Part shown: in pieces, positions 1 to 12,137 of the stretch | How the letters are laid out: each line of letters starts with the position of its first letter | Position numbering within the stretch: the stretch's first letter is position 1 | Source of the DNA: Magnaporthiopsis rhizophila | Taxonomy: Eukaryota > Ascomycota > Sordariomycetes > Magnaporthales > Magnaporthaceae | Reading direction: 5' to 3' | Length of the DNA stretch: 64,000 bases | NCBI GenBank assembly: GCA_003049465.1 | Contig: PYSS01000029.1 | Span: 241,149-305,148, forward strand | Notes under the pieces: model-generated | Database searches by the model: none | What the model was told of the DNA's origin: nothing | What the model saw: only the letters and a program-made list of their open reading frames with translations | Translations under genes and position numbers: made by a program

Positions 1-1099
1 ATCTCGGGTTAGATCTAGGCCTGCTTGGGGCTGGTGTTATGTCCTTGGCGAGGCAGTATCTTCCCTTCCCTTTGCCTGAGCTCAGTCCACCTAGAAACCC
101 ACATACGAATCCAGACACATGTCCGTTCGCCTGCAGGAAAGCCTCCGGGAGTAGCCGTGACTAGCCCGAGCGGATGCCCAAAAAGAGCATGTGCATATGC
201 ATGGGACGGAAGCTTAATCTCCTGCAAAGCAGACGTTTGGATCAGACAGAGCGGCCGCGCGGCGGTCGTAGCCGGCGGACTCAGTTGGTGTTTCCGTTGC
301 CGATGGACAAGGGTAATATGCAGAGGCTTGGAGGGAGCAGACTAGTGCCAAAGAGGAATGGAGAGACGTAGATCTCATCCGAAGAAGCCGGGCGGGTATC
401 CCTGAGGATTTGCAGCACCAACTCGGAGGCTTGGATAAAGTGTTCTGGCCGCGGAGTGGGAGACGCGGGAAACAATGCTACAAGTGTAATTTTCGGGGGC
501 GATAGGCACTGGATAATAGGTCGCTGGGTAGTAGGTATGCGTGTGCCCCAAATCCATCTGCGTCCTCCTGAGACCCCAAGCACCAGCGCCGTGATCGGGC
601 AGATACATTCCTGGCGGGTGGGTAGCACAAGGCAAAATTCGCACAAGGGTTCTCGATATCGGGAGATCCAAGGTGTCCCGAGCCGGCGGCCCACCTCAAG
701 GGCCGCTGCGCCGTTTTGCCGCCGCCACAGCAGGGAATTCCCAAGGGTAGAAGGGTAGGGGCTCGTTCTGGTGTCGGGCGGCTCCCCGCGAGGCTTTTGC
801 GTGCCCGAGGGAAAGCCCGCGCCTTGGTTAGGACTGCTCACGTGCATCCACTTTGGGGTTATCCTGCTGCAGTTTCTGCCTTGTCGTATGCCTTCATTTC
901 CGGGCGAACTGCCGGGCTGACGGGCTGACGCAAGAGCCTGCAATATCGGCGTCATTTCCAGCGCCTGCTCACTTTTGGCGGGAATGAGATAAGAGATGGG
1001 CTGCCAACACGATTTTAACGCTACGGCTGATGCTCTGGGCTTGGCACATAGGCTGGCGCGGGGTAATATCAGCTGACTTCTTGTTTCAGAACCTCCAAC
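1..1099. other. Intergenic, no supported gene
   Basis: Several overlapping open frames occur on both strands, but none has a recognisable domain, a clear start or consistent splice signals. I see no RNA gene here before the tRNA at 1100. Confidence 0.4.
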
Positions 1100-1196
1100 G
1101 ACAGCGTGTCCGAGTGGTTAAGGAGTATGACTCGAATTCCCTGAATTCAGAAATCATATGCTTTCGAGCGCACAGGTTCGAGTCCTGTCGCTGTCG
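1100..1196 (+). tRNA. tRNA-Ser(CGA), intron-containing, copy 1
   Basis: Class II cloverleaf. The acceptor arms GACAGCG (1100-1106) and CGCTGTC (1189-1195) pair, with discriminator G at 1196. The anticodon stem TATGA/TCATA encloses the loop CTCGAA(intron)A, giving anticodon CGA, which reads the serine codon UCG. A 16-nt intron (1137-1152) sits at the canonical position after base 37. The long variable arm has a GCT-TTCG-AGC hairpin, and the T arm is ACAGG-TTCGAGT-CCTGT, containing the Pol III B box. A short T run follows and could terminate Pol III. A second copy with identical mature sequence lies at 11055. Confidence 0.95.
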
Positions 1197-1383
1197 ATTT
1201 TGTGTTTTGCCATACCAGTCTCCGTCTGGAATTTTTTGCCTATTCGAATTGCATTCAATGGATTGAAATGTCATGTCAAAACGCTAGAAAACACCAGACG
1301 CCGCTACAATACAAAGTTTGCTTCCCTTCCCATGCAAGAACTCCAGCCAACAATGCAGTTATTCGGACCCCGTCTCACAATCC

Positions 1384-1963
1384 TCAAAAGCCCAGGATCT
1401 TGACGCCCATGTCGAGGTCCATGACGTCGTCGGCCCTGAGCGCCTTGCCGCCCCAGACAACGGTGCCCCTACCGTCAATGGCAAAGGCGCCGGCCTGCTG
1501 CCACTTGTTTCCCATGGCCGTCGAGGGGCCCGTTTCCTCCTCTGCTGCCGGCTCAGCTTCCGCCTGAGCCTGCGCTGCTCCCTTCTTCCCACCCAACAGA
1601 CCCGTGTTCGACCGCCCCAGCTTGGGCTGCTGCGACGGCCCGGACGCGGCAACGCGGTTCTCGAACGTGCCTTTGCGCTGGATCGACGTGGCGACCGTGT
1701 TTCCGAGCCAGCCCTTCTCCTTCCAGCCCTGGATCTGGGTTGTCGGGTTAAAGAGGTACCAGGTGTTGCCCAAACCCAAGCCCCAGGCGGCGTAGATGGC
1801 GCGCTCCTCGTCCACGACGACCTGGACCTGCCACGCGCCGCCGAGCAGGTCGAGCCACTTCTTGGTGGCCTCGGGGGACGAGTGCGAGACGGCGATACAG
1901 GAGAGAGAGCCCTGGTGGCGGTTTGCCAGGGTTCGGAGGTTGAGGAAAGTTTTTTGGGCGACT

Positions 1964-2000
<37 letters not shown>

Positions 2001-2023
2001 TTTNNNNNNNNNNNNNNNNNNTG

Positions 2024-2054
<31 letters not shown>

Positions 2055-2483
2055 GTGTTAGTTGAATGCTGCAATAGATGGGGCTGGGAACGGAAACGGA
2101 AAAGGGGAGAGCAACTCACAGGCACAACCGACACAGCGCAGAAACACAATCAACACCCTCCTCCCGCCGCCAAACTCGATCTTCCGGTCGCGGTCCAGCG
2201 GCGCCAGGTCGCCGACCTTGGGCACCTCGGCCGCCACGGGCACGGCGGGCGGCGGCGGGTTGAGCCACGCCTGCGCCGTTAGCGGCAGGCTCTTGACCGT
2301 CATCCACTTTGGCCAGCCGCCCGCGCCCGCGGCGCCGTCTTCGGGTTCGGTGCCCGGTGGGTTCTTGCGGAGCTTGTTGGGCTCGGAGCTGTTGTTGCTG
2401 CCTGTCAGAGCCGACATGTCGAGCGCGTTGCTCGGGATGCCGAGCTTCTTCATGGCGACTTTGCCTGCCAGGCCTGAGAACAT
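1384..2483 (-). CDS. AhpC/TSA-like thioredoxin-fold protein
   Basis: Two exons, 2120-2483 and 1384-1961, joined across a phase-1 intron (donor GTGAGT, acceptor CAG at 1962-1964), encode about 313 aa. After a proline-rich N-terminal segment comes a core strand followed by RCVGCAF, with Cys at about residues 117 and 120. This is the resolving-type CxxC position of peroxiredoxin-like (PRXL2/AhpC-TSA) fungal proteins. The C-terminal half keeps the usual pattern (RAIYAAWGLG, TWYLFNP, GAFAIDGRG), as in thioredoxin-fold proteins that read 'Y..WGLG'. A role in thiol redox chemistry is inferred from the family; the exact substrate cannot be named. The 158-nt intron contains a long poly-T run interrupted by 18 N, so its true length is unknown but the exons are intact. 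I chose the ATG at 2483 because it is the first in frame. Confidence 0.75.
1965..2052. other. Assembly gap (18 N) inside a poly-T tract
   Basis: Bases 2004-2021 are N, flanked by about 35 T on the left and about 29 T on the right. The gap lies wholly inside the intron of the AhpC/TSA-like gene. Confidence 0.9.
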
Positions 2484-3431
2484 GGTGGGCGATGCGTGTC
2501 GGTGTTGGTGGCGAGGTTTGGGTTGGTGGCGAATCCGACGTTGGGTGTCGTCCGCGGGTGCAAGAATGGATCAAGCCACGAGCAAAGACAGAGGGCTTTC
2601 ACAGGATGGTGAAAAGCTATGCAAAACGCGTCTTTGTGCGAGATGGAGCGTGGAGAAGGAAACAGGATGGGAAACAGCTGTGATGTCTGCGCGGCGCTTT
2701 CAACCCTGAACCACTTGCAGCGATAAAGGACACCAACGAATCATAACCCGGACGGCCCCAAGCCTCAGGCCATTCTGGACCGCGGCCGGCCAAACGCCTC
2801 TGTTTTTTTTTGACCCCGTTTGACACAGGGGCCGTCGCATCCGTCAACCATGATCCCTGGTCTCGAAACATTTTGTCAAAACCAATGGCAAAGAAAAAGG
2901 GTCCAGATGTGGAGTCCGCGGCCCGACCCCTGCGCAGGTTGTCGTTTGCAGGGATGGAGCTGCTGCCCGACCCGGCTGAAGTGGAACGAACGGACGGACT
3001 CGTTGGCCTCATGGCGAACACGTGCGTTTCGATCGCCGGCTGGGAAAGGGAATATGGAGGATGGCGCCGGACTGTTTTATGCGATCCGGGCGCTCGGTGC
3101 AACCCTATGCTGCGTTTCTGCTCGGGCTGTCGGAGCTGAAGATGTAACTACAGTCTGGCACAGAAACTCTGAGGAGTGTCCAATCAGAAGCACTAGATAA
3201 ATTATCTAGGACGGTGTATTCTTCCTCGAGCCTACTCCAAGTTATATGTAAGAACCAACCAGGAGAGAGAGAGAGAGTATATGGGAATATCGTGTGTAAT
3301 CATAAAATTAGGAATAAGTGGTGGGCAAAAAGAGGGAACGAAAGGAACCATAGCATCCATCATGAGCAATCCAGCCTCGTCACATCCAATGGTCAATCCG
3401 AACATTAACCACTACCAGCGAGCCCGCCACC
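2484..3431. other. Intergenic: promoter of AhpC/TSA-like gene and 3' flank of SLC35 gene
   Basis: No gene is seen. A short GA run lies at about 3262-3275. The stretch should carry the upstream region of the minus-strand gene starting at 2483 and the 3' UTR of the gene ending at 3432. Confidence 0.4.
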
Positions 3432-4649
3432 TCAAACAGCCCGATCCTCACCCTCCCCCACAAGCCCCTGCTTCCGGGCGTGGTTGAGGGCCTTGAGCTT
3501 GGCGGTGCCGATGCCCGCGACGCCGTCCTCCTGGTTGTCGCCGAGCCAGGGCTTCTTGGACTCGCCCAGGACGCCGCCGGCGAGGAAGTAGATGACGAGA
3601 CCCAGGATGATGAGCACGAAGCTGACGGGGTACAGGCGGCGGACGACGTAGCCGAAGACGCTGACGCCGATGAGGACGCCCCAAAAGTTGCTCGTCAGCA
3701 GGCTGATGTTGTAAAAACCCGCGCTGGCCATGCGCAGCAGCAGGGGCACCAGGCTGTAGAAGAGCGTGAGCGCGAGCGTATACCCGACCAGGTAGCCGGC
3801 CACGGCGGGGGACCACTCGGCCGCCTCGAACTGGGCGCGGTCGAAGATGGCGGCCTGGACGCCGTTGATGAGAACCCCGAACACGCCCAGGAACGAGAGC
3901 ACCTCGTACACGGGCCGTTTGCTGACGAACCACTCCTCGAACACGTTGCTCAGACCGTAGCACGTCGAACCCACCAGCGCAAACAGGTCCCCCTTCAACA
4001 TGTTCTCCCCCTCGCCGCCGTTCTGGCCCGCGATGTGGTCCTGCGCGATCAGCAGGCCCATGCCGCCGCAGGCCAGCAGGATGCCCGCGATCTGGAAGAG
4101 GCGGTACCGCACCTTGAGCACCAGGAACGACAGGATGACGACGCACACGATGGCCCAAAAGTTGATGAGCTGCGCCGACAGAATGTTTGTGTAGCGGTAC
4201 GCCAGCACGGTGAAGTAGTTGCCCTGCACGTCCAGGAAGCTGAGGATGAAGTACTTCCAGCCGTCGCGCAGCCAGATGCCGCCGAGCCTGCGCGGGCCGT
4301 GGCGGTACAACGTGACGGACAGATAAATGATGGTCAGGAGGACGTAGACGAAAATCGTCTGGAAGGCCGGGATGGACACCTTTGCGTTGGACAGCAGCTG
4401 GCTGAAGGTGCTCGTCGCCGTGATGCACAGCGCCAGCACCTGGCCCAGCACCAGGACCGCCCAAAAGTCGAGCGTGGCCAGGTACGAGTACCAGTGCACG
4501 CTGCGCGCCTCCATCTGGTGCAGCGCCTGGCCCACAGCCGCGTCCTGGTCCGCGGCCGGGCCGGTGCCCGAGGCGCCGTGGTTGCCCGCCGTGTTGTCCA
4601 CCACGTCGGCCTCGAGGGCCTTGGTGTCGAGGTCCTCACGGCTGGCCAT
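3432..4649 (-). CDS. SLC35F1/F2/F6-like (DUF914) membrane transporter
   Basis: Single exon, 405 aa, ATG at 4649. A charged cytosolic N-terminus of about 60 residues is followed by roughly ten hydrophobic segments in the drug/metabolite transporter arrangement (for example WAVLVLGQVLALCITATSTF and AGILLACGGMGLLIAQDH). The block YFILSFLDVQGNYFTVLAYRYT (split here by eye) and the later CYGLSNVFEEWFV match the SLC35F/DUF914 family of nucleotide-sugar-transporter relatives. The family is thought to sit in endomembranes; the substrate is unknown for the fungal members. The hydrophilic C-tail after about residue 365 is typical. No intron is needed. The reading frame on the opposite strand over the same span is a shadow. 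Confidence 0.88.
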   Translation of the reverse strand: MASREDLDTKALEADVVDNTAGNHGASGTGPAADQDAAVGQALHQMEARSVHWYSYLATLDFWAVLVLGQVLALCITATSTFSQLLSNAKVSIPAFQTIFVYVLLTIIYLSVTLYRHGPRRLGGIWLRDGWKYFILSFLDVQGNYFTVLAYRYTNILSAQLINFWAIVCVVILSFLVLKVRYRLFQIAGILLACGGMGLLIAQDHIAGQNGGEGENMLKGDLFALVGSTCYGLSNVFEEWFVSKRPVYEVLSFLGVFGVLINGVQAAIFDRAQFEAAEWSPAVAGYLVGYTLALTLFYSLVPLLLRMASAGFYNISLLTSNFWGVLIGVSVFGYVVRRLYPVSFVLIILGLVIYFLAGGVLGESKKPWLGDNQEDGVAGIGTAKLKALNHARKQGLVGEGEDRAV

Positions 4650-5874
4650 GATGACGATTCTTTTGCGGTTTGGGATTGGATATCCTCTCAGATGACAATG
4701 TTTTTGGACCTCTGATCAGCTCAAGTCCGGTCTTTCTCGTCCCCTGCAGCAAGCGCAAAGACTCAAAGTCGCCTGCTGGTGAATATCAAGGCCGCAGCGG
4801 GCGGCGGCACATGTGGTGGTGCGACGCCGCGACGAGGGTGGATGGCAAAGGACCGGAGAGGCACGAGGGCATGGAGAATAGGAACCTAGATAGAAGAAAA
4901 TGGTTGACGGTCGAGAGCTGCCCAAAACAAGACGGGAAGGGACAGCTGGATGGCGTCACGAGACCTGACCCAAGTCTTTGGTAGTCCTGGTTGTCTTTTT
5001 TGTCAGGCGGCGGGTGGCGGGCGCTGCACGAGTAATATATCCCCGTCTTTTTTGCCGTGCTGAAATTTTCTTCAGCGAGTTCTCGACCGACCGACCGACC
5101 CGCTCGCTGTGGGGGATTCCCACACCACCAGCCGCCCGATGCGGTGGCCGAGTCTGGTTCTGAGCGGGGCAGCTGAGCGCCGAGACTTGTGCCGTGCCGC
5201 CTGACGTGCAGACCCATCGTCTGCTTTCCAACAACCAACACCGCTCCGGCCCGCGCAGGTATGCACAGATTGACAGATTGACAGCTGCATCCATGTCCGT
5301 CAAGGCGCCTAGTATTGCCCATCTGGCTCATCCACTGCATCCGGGCGTCGTAGATATCTTGCCCATATGACGCTTTACTGCGGGTGACATCCTCATACCC
5401 CGCGCCGTCCCAAGGCCCGGATCAAACTAGGCCCCGGTGGCTGTCCCGGGCATGCTCTGCTATTGGCTTGGGATTGTGATTCGGCTGGCGTGTGGTCACG
5501 CAGAGGCGCCACTCTAGCACACCAACTCAAACCGGGCAAGGCCACCGTGATGCCAAGGAACTGTTGACCAAATCCTTTGAGGAGCAGATTACATTATCTA
5601 TTGACCTAAACGCCAGCCGTGACCCCACGACTATCGAGCAGCTAGCAACCAACCCAACGCCTTTGTATCCTGGAAAAAAATGGGGGTATTGTTGAAAAAA
5701 AGTATTGGAATGTGGTATAAACGTGTATGGAATCTCGATACTTTGGCCCGTCGTTCCTCTCCAGTCGTTTCTCGCACGCTATCCAAAGAGAAAAAGGATT
5801 TCGAATGGTTGTAAGAAGTCACAAAACATGGAGAAGCCACAAAAGAAAGGAAGCGAAAGGAACTTGGTGGCATG
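4650..5874. other. Intergenic, no gene seen
   Basis: Upstream region of the SLC35-like gene and 3' flank of the next minus-strand gene. A short GACC tandem run is visible at about 5087-5102. Nothing else is recognised. Confidence 0.4.
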
Positions 5875-8772
5875 TTATATGAACCGGTTGCCAAACCGAT
5901 CTGCGATGCCCGTGGGTGCTTCAAGCCCATGGTCGGGTCGGCGCTGGGCGGCCGGAATGTCCGGAAGAGGGCCTCGTGGACCTTGCCCACTCCACGCAGC
6001 GTTACCGTCTTTGAAGCCCTGTCTCTCCCTCTCGTAGCGGAGACTCAGGCCCCTAGCCATGCCAATCGTCCCCGAGCCTGCGCCCGCGGTCTTGGGCCGT
6101 GGGTCGTCGCACGCCGCCATGGGTGTGGTCAAGCTCCTCGTCGGTGTCAGCGGCGGCACTGTTGGCGACGGTGTAAAAGGCCCGGACGGGATCTCTTCCG
6201 CGTACTGCTGTGCGCTGAAGAGGTTTAACGGAGGGGGCACATGGTGCCGTTGCGGCTTGCGCACCGACGACGTCGTGGCCAGGCCGATACCCAACGCATT
6301 ATTGCCTCCCTCGTGGCCCGGCCCGCCCGCCGTCCGCGGCCGTTGTGGAACGGTCTGCACATTGAGAGTAGGGGCCGGGAGTGGCCAGTTTGGATTGTCC
6401 ATCATTGCGGGCGTTGTAGGGGCCGAAGCACCACCACCACCAAAGACGTTGTCCTTGTTGGGGAGCAAGGGGCTGGCTAGTGGTGCAGCGAAATCATTGT
6501 GCCGCGTGCCGCCTTCCGGGTTCGAGCCCCAGGGCTGCTCTTGCGCATGGCCCGGCCGCAGCTGCTGTTGCTGTGGTCTTGGGGGAGGGTGCAGTGCCTG
6601 CATCGACTCTGACTCGTCCGACGGCGTTCGCCGGGACGAGCCAGGAAACGGGATTTCCCCCCTCATCGGCCCAACGGCGGCCCTCGGCGGTCCACGGTTT
6701 AGACTTCTGTCCGAGTTGGAGGGAAACACGCCGTACTCCTCTGGAGCAGGCCGGCGGGGTGTGTTGGGTCCCCGAACCATGGGTCCGGGTGCATTTAGCA
6801 TAGGGCTAGATCTACCGGTGCTGGATTGGGCCGACTGCTGCCGACTGAGGTCGACGGCTGGCGGCGATTCTGCACGGAAAGCGTTCACCTCAGCCGAGGC
6901 AGCCACTCCCGTGAGGCTTTTATCCTTGGGACCCCAGTAGCCATTCGGGTTTGAACTGTTGGGCCCGTTACCGCGCTTGGGGAAAACAGGCGACGGTCCA
7001 CCGCCCATTAGGCCCCCTGCCGGTGCCACAGCCCTCATGGGACTCCGTGGAGGGGGCTCCTGCGCATATGGCCTCGGTGGTGGTCGATCAACCGGACTTT
7101 CGGCTCCGAACCTATCTCTATCCATGGGACTCTCGGCCCTTGGTGGCTGAGCAGGAGCCCGTCCCATTGGGCTCTGGGCGCGGGAGCCGGGACCAGCAAA
7201 CGGCGGAGTAGGGCGTTGCTCGTTCCGGATCTGCGGTGACTGAGCGCGCGCGTCGTAGTCCCTCAGTGGCATGCTTCTCCCAACAGGGCCCCCGGAAAGT
7301 CCAGCGTTCGGCAGGGGACCTTGACGCAGGGGACTTTGCGGCCTCGGCCCACGGTTGTCGGCGAAGCTGGGCGAAGGTTTCCGATCATCGGGGTGCATCG
7401 GCGAGAGGCTGCTGCCGGCGCCGACACTAACGCCCCATACCGCAGCCTGCCAGTTCATCCCGTTGTTGCGCAGAGGCGCCGTTGCGGTGCTGCCGCTGCG
7501 TAGCCGAGAGTCGTCGCCCTGTGGCCGCGCTGCCCCAGCAGCGGCGGCAGCGGCCGCCTTATTCTTCTGCTCCGACTCCTGCTGTGCGCTGACCAGCGAC
7601 TTTTCAAGCTCCTCAATCTTCATCGACAGGCTCTGCCGTCTTGCGCCGCTGATGGTGAGCGTATCACGCTTTGCGGCCACATCACGGATCACGGGTTTGC
7701 TAAGATCAAATGCGTCGGACTCGTCCCAAACATCGCTATCGCCTGCCAAGGTGTGGTAGTCATGGCTGTCGTCATGGTGATCGTGGCTGTCCATGTCGTT
7801 GTCGTTGTCGCTATTAGTTATGGGTGCGCTGTCCTGGCTGCCACCGCGTTGTGATAGTGCCGGCGACGGCAGGGCGGTGGGGCCGAAGCCCTTGTGCTGG
7901 GGACGCAGGTTTCGTCCGCCGTCGAACTTGTCTCCCACACCATTTACCGATCGCGGAGGTGATGGCAGCGACCCTGTTGGGGGAGATGACGGAGGCCCTA
8001 AAGGGGACATCGGCAAGCCCACACCGGGCGGCGACCTGAAGCCAAAATTCGTCGTGATAGGAGAAGCCAGGGTCGAGGCCGAGGCGGCAGCGCCGGCCTT
8101 GCTTGTCGTGGACTCGATGTCATCATCACCCATCAGAGACCCCGTTCCGTCTACATCCACCTGCAGCTCGAAATTGCCAAGGGGTGATTTGGGGGCGGGC
8201 GGCACAGCCCTGCCGAAGTGCACGTCAAGGGGGTTGACCCAAGGCTTGTTCTTGCGGTCTCCTGCCGGGGTCGTCGGTCGTCCGGCGGACGTGCCCGGGC
8301 GAAGCCCCGTGGACGGCGCCGCGAGACTGGTCGAAGATGAGTTCGCCCAGCGCATTCCTAGGTTCACGTCCGAGGCCGAGGACTTCAGGCCGGTGCCAGG
8401 AGCCTCGATGGTCCAGCTGGTGCCGGGCATGTTGGACAGATCGCGCATGCTCGTGGCGGCAAAGTTGTGAGTCTGCATGGCGTAGGGCGAATTCCGCATC
8501 GAACTCGACGTGCCCGGACGCGACGGGAAGTCATGCATGCCGGAGCTGAGGACAGGCTTGCTCTTAACATTGTTACCAAAGTATTGTCCCTCCCCGAAGG
8601 TGTTCTGGTCCACCTTGTTCCGTTGCGCCGGCAAAGGAGCCGGCTTCGGGGGCTCGGCTTTTCTGCAGCGCGTGGGAGATTGCCTGGTCAGCATCGACGC
8701 GATGGGAGGGACATGGTGGGCCTGCGTTGGCAGGGCTTACTTCTTCTTCCCAAGCCCAAAAAAGGACACCAT
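5875..8772 (-). CDS. Fungal low-complexity protein beginning MVSFFGLG
   Basis: A 32-nt first exon (8741-8772) encodes MVSFFGLGKK plus two bases. It is joined to a long exon (5875-8662) across a 78-nt intron (donor GTAAGC, branch GCTGAC, acceptor CTGCAG). The joined frame continues KKAEPPKPAP and ends ADRFGNRFI, 939 aa in all. The protein is rich in Pro, Ser, Gly and Arg and looks mostly disordered. A short helical block (KIEELEKSLVSAQQESEQKN, around residue 355) could be a coiled coil. Many SP/RSP-type motifs could be phosphorylation sites. I recognise it as a conserved filamentous-fungal protein of unknown function and assign no role. The tiny first exon is easily missed; without it translation would appear to start inside the intron. 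Confidence 0.75.
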
Positions 8773-11054
8773 CCTGAATGACCGTGACCGGATCTAGGTC
8801 GACGGAAGTAGGTATGTGTAAAGGGAAATTCTGTAGCAGACTTCAGGGTCAGTAACAGGTATACCCCTTTTATCTTCAATGCCGTCCGAGTGCGCGGTAC
8901 GCGGCTCCGTTTGCATTCCAGTCCAGGCCCAAGACACCGACCTGATTCGCCTCGTCCTCGACGGGAACACTAGGTTCCCGAAAGGGCACAACAAATTTGA
9001 GGAGCAGGCGCTTCGTGTACAGATAGTCGAACTGGATTGCGTGCCTAAAGGGATGGCTGGACGCGTCGTGGTCGTCGAGCGAGTCGTGAAAAAGGAGTGG
9101 CTGCTCGAGCGTAGCTGTCGATAGTGGACAAGGTAAGGATGGGCCGGGGTATGGTAAAATGGAGTAAACGAAACGAGCAAGCCAGCAGGAGGATAATCGG
9201 CCTGAGTTTCCAAATAAAGATAATAATAAGAATAATAAAACTGGCAATGCTAGAGTCCCATGGCCGTGGGCGTGAACGCTAATAGGAGGGAGTGAGTCGC
9301 CAAAGAAAGCAAGAAAACGGAAAGCAGCTCAGGAAGCAAACACCTCGGCGGGCGGGAGAAAAAAAAAAGTGACGGGACGATGTTGTTTGCGCGCGATGCA
9401 AAGTCGGGTCGACGAAAAGAGGCAGGTGAGAAAAAAAAAAAAAAAAAAAAAGGAAAACGCGCTTCCTCCCTTGTCCAACGTGGGTGTGTGCGCCTGCCGA
9501 AATGGGAAGATTCCGAGGGGCTCCTCCTGCTATGGAAAGCGTGACCAGGGGGTTAAGTGGGCGGCGATGCGGCAAAGCCTTTGACTTGGGGGTGGGGGAG
9601 CCTCTGAATGGGCCCTCGTTTCAGAGCATTTGGGCGCGTGGGCGCATGGAAATCGGCGGGTCGTTTAAGCAATGGCAATTTCGCCGATCGGCTTGCGGAT
9701 CGTTCTGCCCAACTGCTGGAATGTCTGGTCGGGGATGCCGCCGCAGCCGACGAAAAGAAGCAGGCAAATGCGAGAAACGGTCCAAATGAGACGAACAGCC
9801 GGGGCTGGATATTTAATACGCGAGAGCGACTCAGCTGGGGACCATTGGGAATGGTTCATGTTTTCCATCTTGCATCTCTGGGTGCGAAAGAACCTTTGCA
9901 GAGGAAGGCAATCTCAGCCCAAGCCCGCATCAACGCACGCTAGCGGCCAGGGGAGACTTCCTAATTGGGACAAGGGAGGTGCCCACAATAGCAAGCTCCG
10001 CATGCAGGTCCCGCCGTGTCAGGGGTAATCTTAGAGAGAGTTGGGGTGGGAGGCCAGCCGACGTCAGAAAAGGGGCTACCGGTAAGCTTGTGCTCACATC
10101 ACGGCAGCGCCAACAGCGACACCACACCCCGCACTTCGTTGCATTTGATTGCGTGCACAATCTCCCGCGCGTAGCATCTGCTCTTTATCCCCCGACGCAG
10201 TCGACAGACAACTGTGGTCCTCCCGACCGGACAAGTCGGCAAGACGCGACGACCAAGCCAAGACAAACGAGGTCTCGTGCTCGTGGAAAACGACTGGAAC
10301 CCTTCCCGCCTGCCAAGCGAAGACGCCTGAACGGTGGACCGTGGCCCCAGGCCGTTTGTCTCTGCCGCTACCCGAAATCCCTGCGACGGCGTGACTGTGC
10401 TTTTTGCTTGACTCCAGATGCCGTGTTGATCTGAATCAGTCCCGCTGCTTGGCGTCAAGTGCTGTGTCCACGGCGCTCTGTTGGTGCAGATATCACGGCT
10501 CCTCACAGCGTTCCCATCGTGAGGGCGCTAAATCTGAGGACGCACTCCAGCGGCCGCCGTTGGGGACCATCTCGTGCTAGCCTTTTATGCTAGGCCCACA
10601 ATTGACCAAATCGATACCCAAGCTCGCTTTTTGACAGCTGAACCATCCGCACCATATTAGGGCCCTTGTGAGTCTTTCGATAGCTCAGGTTAGGCGGGTG
10701 AGAGTCCAGGCCGGTAGCGAATTGCCCCCTGCTTAACCCCCGAGCCAAGGGCTGAGGCTTTGGGGCAAGTTTCAGCTCCAGCTGAGGAACGGCGGAGGCC
10801 TGTAGCGAACAGCTAAAGCATTGAGCAGCGCCACACACAATCTCCTGTTTTGCCGTCTGTCGATATTGTCTTTGGAGATATCCCATAACCCCTGTCTCAC
10901 TCCATTTCCGGAGGCTTTTGGAGCCCGTGTGACGATTCTGGAAACCAGGAGGTCCTCTGCGAACGGGCGGGACCGGACAGCCAGCCCAACGAGCCGTTGG
11001 ATTGGACCCTTTCGACCCGAACTGCCGTGCTCGGCAAGCACGAATGTGTCCAAT
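8773..11054. other. Long intergenic stretch, no gene seen
   Basis: Contains the upstream region of the MVSFFGLG gene. Poly-A tracts lie at 9361-9368 and 9430-9450. No domain, RNA gene or convincing exon was found before the second tRNA. Confidence 0.4.
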
Positions 11055-11151
11055 GACAGCGTGTCCGAGTGGTTAAGGAGTATGACTCGAATTCTCCGAA
11101 TTCAGAAATCATATGCTTTCGAGCGCACAGGTTCGAGTCCTGTCGCTGTCG
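11055..11151 (+). tRNA. tRNA-Ser(CGA), intron-containing, copy 2
   Basis: The mature sequence is identical to the copy at 1100-1196, including acceptor, D arm, variable arm and T arm. The 16-nt intron (11092-11107) differs at two positions (TTCTCCG here against TTCCCTG). Flanks are unrelated apart from TCCAA just upstream. A TTTTTTTT run at about 11167-11174 is a good Pol III terminator. Confidence 0.95.
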
Positions 11152-12137
11152 ATACATTCTTTTAAATTTTTTTTCCAAATGTGTTCCTTCTTTCCCCATT
11201 ACGTTCCCGAATCAGGTTTCCATTTTCGCATTTGGATTTTTGACATCCTTGTCAAATACAGAATCGACGCGAGGCAATCGGATGCAAACTTTAAAAGCAC
11301 GAGGTGACCACCGTCACTGCCGAGGCGATCGCTGACAACCCCGCTCGCGATATTATATCACCAGCGGGGTCCTTACCTAGGGACCTACTAAAACAGACCG
11401 AGTTGCCGCTACCATCATTAGCCTTGGAGGATTATCTCCGGGATAAAATCCAAATGGACAGCGTACCGGTGTGGTAAAACCTACATGTATCCATTGAAAA
11501 CACTCCTTATCGTCGAGAGGGCTGTCATCCCGCATCTGTCCGGATCCCGCTGCTGTGCTCAAAAGCCATCAATCCCAGTTGGGCAGGTCGTTGTGGCCAA
11601 CGGGCTGGGCGCTGTCACGTCATCGAGACTAGTACGGATCGGGCGGCTATACCAGCTGGGGCTGGCCAGCCAAGCCCTTAGATACAGACCCGTTCGCAGT
11701 AGGAGGCTGACTGCTGGAGGCTGTTCTCTCCACCGAAGACTGCCAAAAGCCCAGCCGCCAAGTACCACAAATTGCCCGAACCGCCGATGGGCCTTTTCAC
11801 CTTCCCGTTCCAACCGATTTGCGCCAAATCGACCGGCAATGGCGTGCCCAGACTGGTCTCGTCCTTGGGATGTCCATGGACGTTTCCCGCCCGTATGCTT
11901 TTCTTGGCCGCCACACCACCACCACGACCTCCCTCCACCATGCACCATCCCATGTGCCATGCTGCCGCTGTTGCAGTCGGCGGAGTCAGACGGAAATCCG
12001 GGGTCAGATGGCGTGCGCAGACTGACAGATGGGTACACAAATAAATACAGCCATCTGCGCTTCCTCTGTTTCCCCGCCCACTTCGTGCCCAACTGCTCCG
12101 TCCGTCTGCCGTGACCATCTCCGCGCTGGCCATCGAA
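11152..12137. other. Upstream region of the permease gene
   Basis: No gene is seen. The last roughly 150 bases before the permease ATG are rich in pyrimidines (CTTCC, TTTCCCC), as in many fungal promoters and 5' UTRs. Confidence 0.4.

Noticed and set aside
281..955. Minus-strand frame of 224 codons
   Set aside because: Overlaps equally long frames in other phases, has no domain and no splice signals; likely chance in GC-rich DNA.
3480..4715. Plus-strand frame of about 410 codons
   Set aside because: Exact antisense shadow of the SLC35-like gene, with Asp/Glu/His-rich composition typical of reverse reads of hydrophobic genes.
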